Assembly: GCA_030151165.1 (NCBI GenBank)
Contig: JASLEM010000078.1
Coordinates: 1-9,115 of the forward strand
Source of the DNA: Burkholderiaceae bacterium
Lineage (GTDB): Bacteria; Pseudomonadota; Gammaproteobacteria; Burkholderiales; Burkholderiaceae
DNA length: 9,115 nucleotides
Reading direction: 5' to 3'
Positions 6,388-9,115 of this stretch are shown here, piece by piece. Each line of letters starts with the position of its first letter. Position 1 is the first letter of the stretch. A program made the position numbers and the translations under genes. The notes below the pieces were generated by a model. That model had not been told where the DNA came from. It worked only from the letters and a program-made list of their open reading frames with translations, and ran no database searches.

Positions 6388-7326
6388 TCAGCGCTTGGCC
6401 TCGACCTTCTTCATCGCCAGGTAGTCCGCCTTCTCGACCTCGTGCAGCTGGCGCGGGTAGCGGTCGGTCGCGTCGAACCAGGTGTTGAGGCGCTGCTCGA
6501 GCTGCGACGGCGCGGGGGCGGCGACGTAGTCGTCGATCGCGAGGTAGTAGCGCATCGTGTTGCGCTCGACGAGCCCCCGCACGCCGCCGACGTAGATCGG
6601 CTTGCCCTCGTCGTCCTTGCCGGTGACGCTGAAGCCGACCTTGTCCGCGCCGGCCGTCGACAGGTAGGCGTTCATCGCGACGCGCGCCGTGAAGCCGAAG
6701 CCGTAGGCGTAGCTCATCGTGAGGATCGTGTGCGTGGCGTCGAGCGGCGTCGCCTCCACCGCGATGCGGTAATCCTTCGTGCCGAGCGGGCCGTCGGGCG
6801 AGCTGAGGCCCGCGCGCAGGTAGTCGGGCGTCGCGGCCTCGAGCTTGTAGTCGAAGTGCAGCTTGTAGGCGTCGTCGACCGGCTGGTCGTACTTGCGGCC
6901 GAGGGCCATGTCGAGGCCGGCCGGCAGCGCGTGGCACATCTTGACGTTGAGGTGCAGGATCAGGATCGAGCACCAGTTGTCGGTGCCCTGGAGCGCCTTC
7001 TGCACCATCGGGAACGGCTGGTCGACGCGCGCGACGATCTCGCCCTGCAGCCGATCCGACTCCTGCTTCGACTCGAGCACCACCGGCCGGCCGAACGCGT
7101 TGTGGGCGAGCTTGTCGGCCAGGCCGTCGTAGCGCGCGCGCAGCGCGGTGGCGCCGGGCGAGGCCGTCGCGCCCGACGGCGCCGACGCGTCCTGCGCGAA
7201 CGCGGCGTGCGACGCGGCGGCGAGCAGCGCGGCGGCGAACCAGCGCGTGAGGCGCGCGGGCGACGGCGCGGAGCCGATGGACGAAAGCGAGGGCGAAATT
7301 CGCGTGGCGTGTGCGGTCGAAGTCAT
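6388..7326 (-). CDS. Secreted conserved protein of unknown function, possibly START-like
   Basis: A 312-residue protein. A signal peptide is evident: Arg-containing start, the hydrophobic core WFAAALLAAASHAAFA and cleavage near AFA|QD at 44/45. The mature part has segments that look strongly conserved: LQGEIVARVDQPFPMVQKAL (93-112), NWCSILILHLNVKMC (117-131, cysteines 119 and 131), GPLGTKDYRIAVEATPLD (179-196) and VGGVRGLVERNTMRYYLAID (247-266). The pattern of a LxGEIxA strand, then a helix, then long strands is reminiscent of START/SRPBCC lipid-binding folds; this is inference. Its ATG overlaps the stop of the upstream PLD gene in ATGA, so the two are probably co-translated and work together, perhaps on envelope lipids. 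The minus-strand frame stays open far upstream of this ATG, but that part overlaps the PLD gene and is not taken as coding. Confidence 0.85.
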   Translation of the reverse strand: MTSTAHATRISPSLSSIGSAPSPARLTRWFAAALLAAASHAAFAQDASAPSGATASPGATALRARYDGLADKLAHNAFGRPVVLESKQESDRLQGEIVARVDQPFPMVQKALQGTDNWCSILILHLNVKMCHALPAGLDMALGRKYDQPVDDAYKLHFDYKLEAATPDYLRAGLSSPDGPLGTKDYRIAVEATPLDATHTILTMSYAYGFGFTARVAMNAYLSTAGADKVGFSVTGKDDEGKPIYVGGVRGLVERNTMRYYLAIDDYVAAPAPSQLEQRLNTWFDATDRYPRQLHEVEKADYLAMKKVEAKR

Positions 7327-8735
7327 AGCCAATATTCCCACATCCCGGTGGCCATTTCCTGCACGCGTTGCGTCATCGGCCGGTGTTCCCATTGATCGAG
7401 CGTCAGCGGCGTCGACTCGGCGAGGTCCTGCTGGAACGCCGCCTTCATGCCGTCGCCGAAGCTCGCGCTCAGCACGATCGCGTCGACCTCGTCGTTGTGC
7501 AGGAAGCTGCGCCAGTCGAGGTTGGTCGAGCCGACCGCGCACCAGACGCCGTCGATCAGCGTCGTCTTCGCGTGCAGCAGCGCGCCCTGGCGCTGGTAGA
7601 TCTTCACGCCCGCCTTCAGCAGCTCGCCGTAGTGGCGGCGGCCGGCGGCGATCACGAGCCAGGTGTCGCTCACGCTCGGGAGCAGCAACTGGACGTCGAC
7701 GCCGCGCCGCGCCGCGTCGGCGAGCGCGGTGAGCAGCTGCGGGTCGGGGTCGAAGTAGGCGTTGGACAGCAGGATCGACGTCGACGCGCTGCGGATCGCC
7801 GAGATCAGCGTCGCGTAGATCTGGCTGTACGGCTCGGTCGCGGTGCCGCCGATCGCGCGCACGACGACGTCGCCCTGGCGCGCGACGGCCGGGAAGTAGT
7901 CGGCGCTCGCCATCGGCGGGCCCTTCTGGCGCTGCCAGGTGTCCATGAACAGCTTCTGGAAGTCGGCGGCGGCGGGGCCGTCGACCTGCACGTCGGTGTC
8001 GCGCCACGGCACGGTCTGGCCGTGGCCGGGGTTCTCCTTCGAATGCTGGCTGAACGAGCCGCCCGAGTAGACGCTGCTGATGTTGATGCCGCCGACGAAC
8101 GCGGTGCGGCCGTCGATCACGGTGAGCTTGCGGTGGTCGCGGTTGTTGATGTCCCAGCCGGTGCGCGCGTGCAGCGGGTCGATCGGGTTGAACTCGAGGA
8201 CGTTGACGCCGTGCGCCTTCAGGTCGTCGAAGTACGCCCGCGGCGTGCCGCTCGAGCCGACGCTGTCGTAGATCAGGTTGACGACGACGCCGCGGTCGTG
8301 CGCCGCGACGAGCTCCCTGGCGAAGCGCCGGCCGACCTCGTCGTCCTCGATGATGTAGCTCTCCATGTCGATCGAGTTGGTCGCGCCGGCCATCGCGGCG
8401 TAGAGCGCCTGGTAGGTCGACGGCCCGTCCTGCAGCAGCGTGACCTTGTTGCCCGCGACGAGCGGCGCGCCGACGATCTCCTGCTCGTAGGCGAGGTGGC
8501 GCTCGAAGATGTCGGTGTCCTCGCCCTGCGCCTTCAGCCGCGCGAGGATGCGGTCGCGCGCGGCGTCCGACAGCGCGCCGTGCGAGCCGCTGATGCGGAC
8601 GTCGTCGGTGCCGGGCGCCTGCGCCGCGGCCTGCGGGTCGTCGATCGGGATGGTCGGCAGCGACGAGCAGGCCGACAGCAGCGCGAACGCGGCGGCCGCG
8701 AGCGCGCGCTGGAGAGGTGTCGAGACGGCGGGCAT
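7323..8735 (-). CDS. Phospholipase D-like / cardiolipin synthase-like lipoprotein
   Basis: A 470-residue protein with two HKD catalytic motifs. The first is HRKLTVIDGRTAFVGGIN (His201, Lys203, Asp208); the second is HAKTTLIDGVWCAVGSTN (His388, Lys390, Asp395). Both are complete, so phosphatidyl transfer or hydrolysis is expected: two phosphatidylglycerols joined to cardiolipin, or a related exchange. Length and layout recall E. coli ClsC (about 470 residues), but assignment to a particular Cls type is not certain. The N-terminus is a lipoprotein signal: hydrophobic ALAAAAFALL, then the lipobox LSAC with Cys23 followed by Ser, which would favour outer-membrane anchoring. The ATG is preceded by a weak AAGAAG. 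The stop overlaps the start of the secreted START-like protein. No transmembrane helix is seen beyond the signal. Confidence 0.93.
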   Translation of the reverse strand: MPAVSTPLQRALAAAAFALLSACSSLPTIPIDDPQAAAQAPGTDDVRISGSHGALSDAARDRILARLKAQGEDTDIFERHLAYEQEIVGAPLVAGNKVTLLQDGPSTYQALYAAMAGATNSIDMESYIIEDDEVGRRFARELVAAHDRGVVVNLIYDSVGSSGTPRAYFDDLKAHGVNVLEFNPIDPLHARTGWDINNRDHRKLTVIDGRTAFVGGINISSVYSGGSFSQHSKENPGHGQTVPWRDTDVQVDGPAAADFQKLFMDTWQRQKGPPMASADYFPAVARQGDVVVRAIGGTATEPYSQIYATLISAIRSASTSILLSNAYFDPDPQLLTALADAARRGVDVQLLLPSVSDTWLVIAAGRRHYGELLKAGVKIYQRQGALLHAKTTLIDGVWCAVGSTNLDWRSFLHNDEVDAIVLSASFGDGMKAAFQQDLAESTPLTLDQWEHRPMTQRVQEMATGMWEYWL

Positions 8736-8908
8736 GGGATTCTTCTTGTGAGGGCAGGGCCGGACAGCCGGCGGGTCGACCGGGACCGCGCGCGCTGCGG
8801 TCTCCGGCAGCGGCGTGGTCGAGCGGGGATAGCAACCGCCGTGCCCGTCGGGCGAGCCTCCACGAGCGGCGAAGCGGGCGCGGCGCGGTCTTCCTTACAA
8901 TGCCGGCC
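8736..8908. other. Divergent intergenic region between the PLD gene and purU
   Basis: This 173-base region separates the divergent PLD lipoprotein gene and purU. It holds the purU -10 near its right end and a small GCCCG-T-CGGGC dyad at 8843-8853. I find no convincing promoter for the PLD gene, no small ORF and no RNA gene. Confidence 0.5.
8896..8901 (+). promoter_or_regulatory. -10 element of purU
   Basis: TACAAT lies 7 bases before the ATG at 8909, which places the expected start site at 8908-8909. This would give a leaderless or nearly leaderless purU mRNA. No Shine-Dalgarno is present upstream and no -35 is recognisable. Confidence 0.45.
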
Positions 8909-9115
8909 ATGCAAGCGTCCCCTTCCCGCGAGCGCGAATTCGTCCTCAAGCTGTCGTGCCGCGACACCAAGGGGATCGTCCACGCCGTCTCCGGCCTGCT
9001 GTTCCAGGCCGGCTGCAACATCATCGACTCGCAGCAGTTCGGCGACCTGATCGGCCCCGGCGCGACCGGGCGCTTCTTCATGCGCGTGCACTTCGAGGCG
9101 CCGCCGCAGCTCGCG
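8909..9115 (+). CDS. purU: Formyltetrahydrofolate deformylase PurU, N-terminal part
   Basis: The first 69 codons are present and the rest runs off the window. They encode the N-terminal ACT domain of PurU: FVLKLSCRDTKGIVHAVSGL, then CNIIDSQQFGD and TGRFFMRVHFEAP, the signature of the family. The enzyme hydrolyses 10-formyltetrahydrofolate to formate and tetrahydrofolate, balancing one-carbon pools and supplying formate for purine synthesis. The ACT domain is the regulatory part (in E. coli it answers to glycine and methionine); the catalytic formyl-transferase-like domain is beyond the window. An in-frame ATG at 8900 is possible but overlaps the TACAAT element, so the ATG at 8909 is preferred. 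Confidence 0.93.
   Translation, partial: MQASPSREREFVLKLSCRDTKGIVHAVSGLLFQAGCNIIDSQQFGDLIGPGATGRFFMRVHFEAPPQLA

Noticed and set aside
7368..9050. A plus-strand open frame of about 560 codons opposite the PLD gene.
   Set aside because: Its translation is low-complexity Arg/Ala/Val-rich text with no domain, and it lies antisense to a well-supported enzyme gene and runs into purU in another frame.
6388..9081. A single minus-strand open frame of nearly 900 codons ending at the START-like gene's stop.
   Set aside because: Only the part after the ATG at 7326 has a signal peptide and protein-like conservation. The upstream part is out of frame with, and fully overlaps, the PLD gene, which has both HKD motifs. 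It is a result of high GC content.

Overview
The window is GC-rich (roughly 70% G+C by eye, with strongly G/C-biased third codon positions) and densely packed with ordinary bacterial chromosomal genes. The YbiB and PurU sequences, the AraC/SDR pair and the recurring TACAAT-type -10 elements close to start codons suggest a high-GC proteobacterium. I favour Burkholderiales, with Xanthomonadaceae as the alternative; this is an impression from protein style, not a search. I see no insertion sequence, phage gene, integrase, CRISPR array, tRNA or rRNA.

Layout, left to right: (1) the 3' part of a PAS-type sensor histidine kinase (+); (2) a secreted protein joining a DUF4892-like region to a C-terminal thioredoxin-like domain with a CPTC motif (+), ending tail to tail with (3) a classical SDR oxidoreductase (-). 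The SDR diverges from (4) an AraC-family regulator of the cupin_6 type (+) across a 101-bp intergenic region that carries a repeated AGTCC motif. (5) ybiB, a TrpD2-like nucleic-acid-binding protein (-), is preceded by a possible 43-codon leader ORF that overlaps its GTG start by 4 bp. Divergent from it is (6) a secreted DUF1176 protein (+). (7) and (8) form a minus-strand pair: a phospholipase D/cardiolipin-synthase-like lipoprotein followed, with an ATGA overlap, by a secreted protein of unknown function that may have a START-like fold. (9) The window ends in the N-terminal ACT domain of formyltetrahydrofolate deformylase PurU (+).

Functionally this is several small units rather than one pathway. 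The AraC/SDR pair looks like a local regulator with its target. The PLD lipoprotein and its coupled partner look like a two-gene envelope lipid module. At least four of the encoded proteins appear to be exported (DUF4892-like/thioredoxin, DUF1176, PLD lipoprotein, START-like). No clearly new defence or mobile system is visible. The most interesting items are the coupled PLD/START-like pair, the DUF4892-like/thioredoxin fusion, the organisation upstream of ybiB, and the AGTCC repeats between the AraC and SDR genes.
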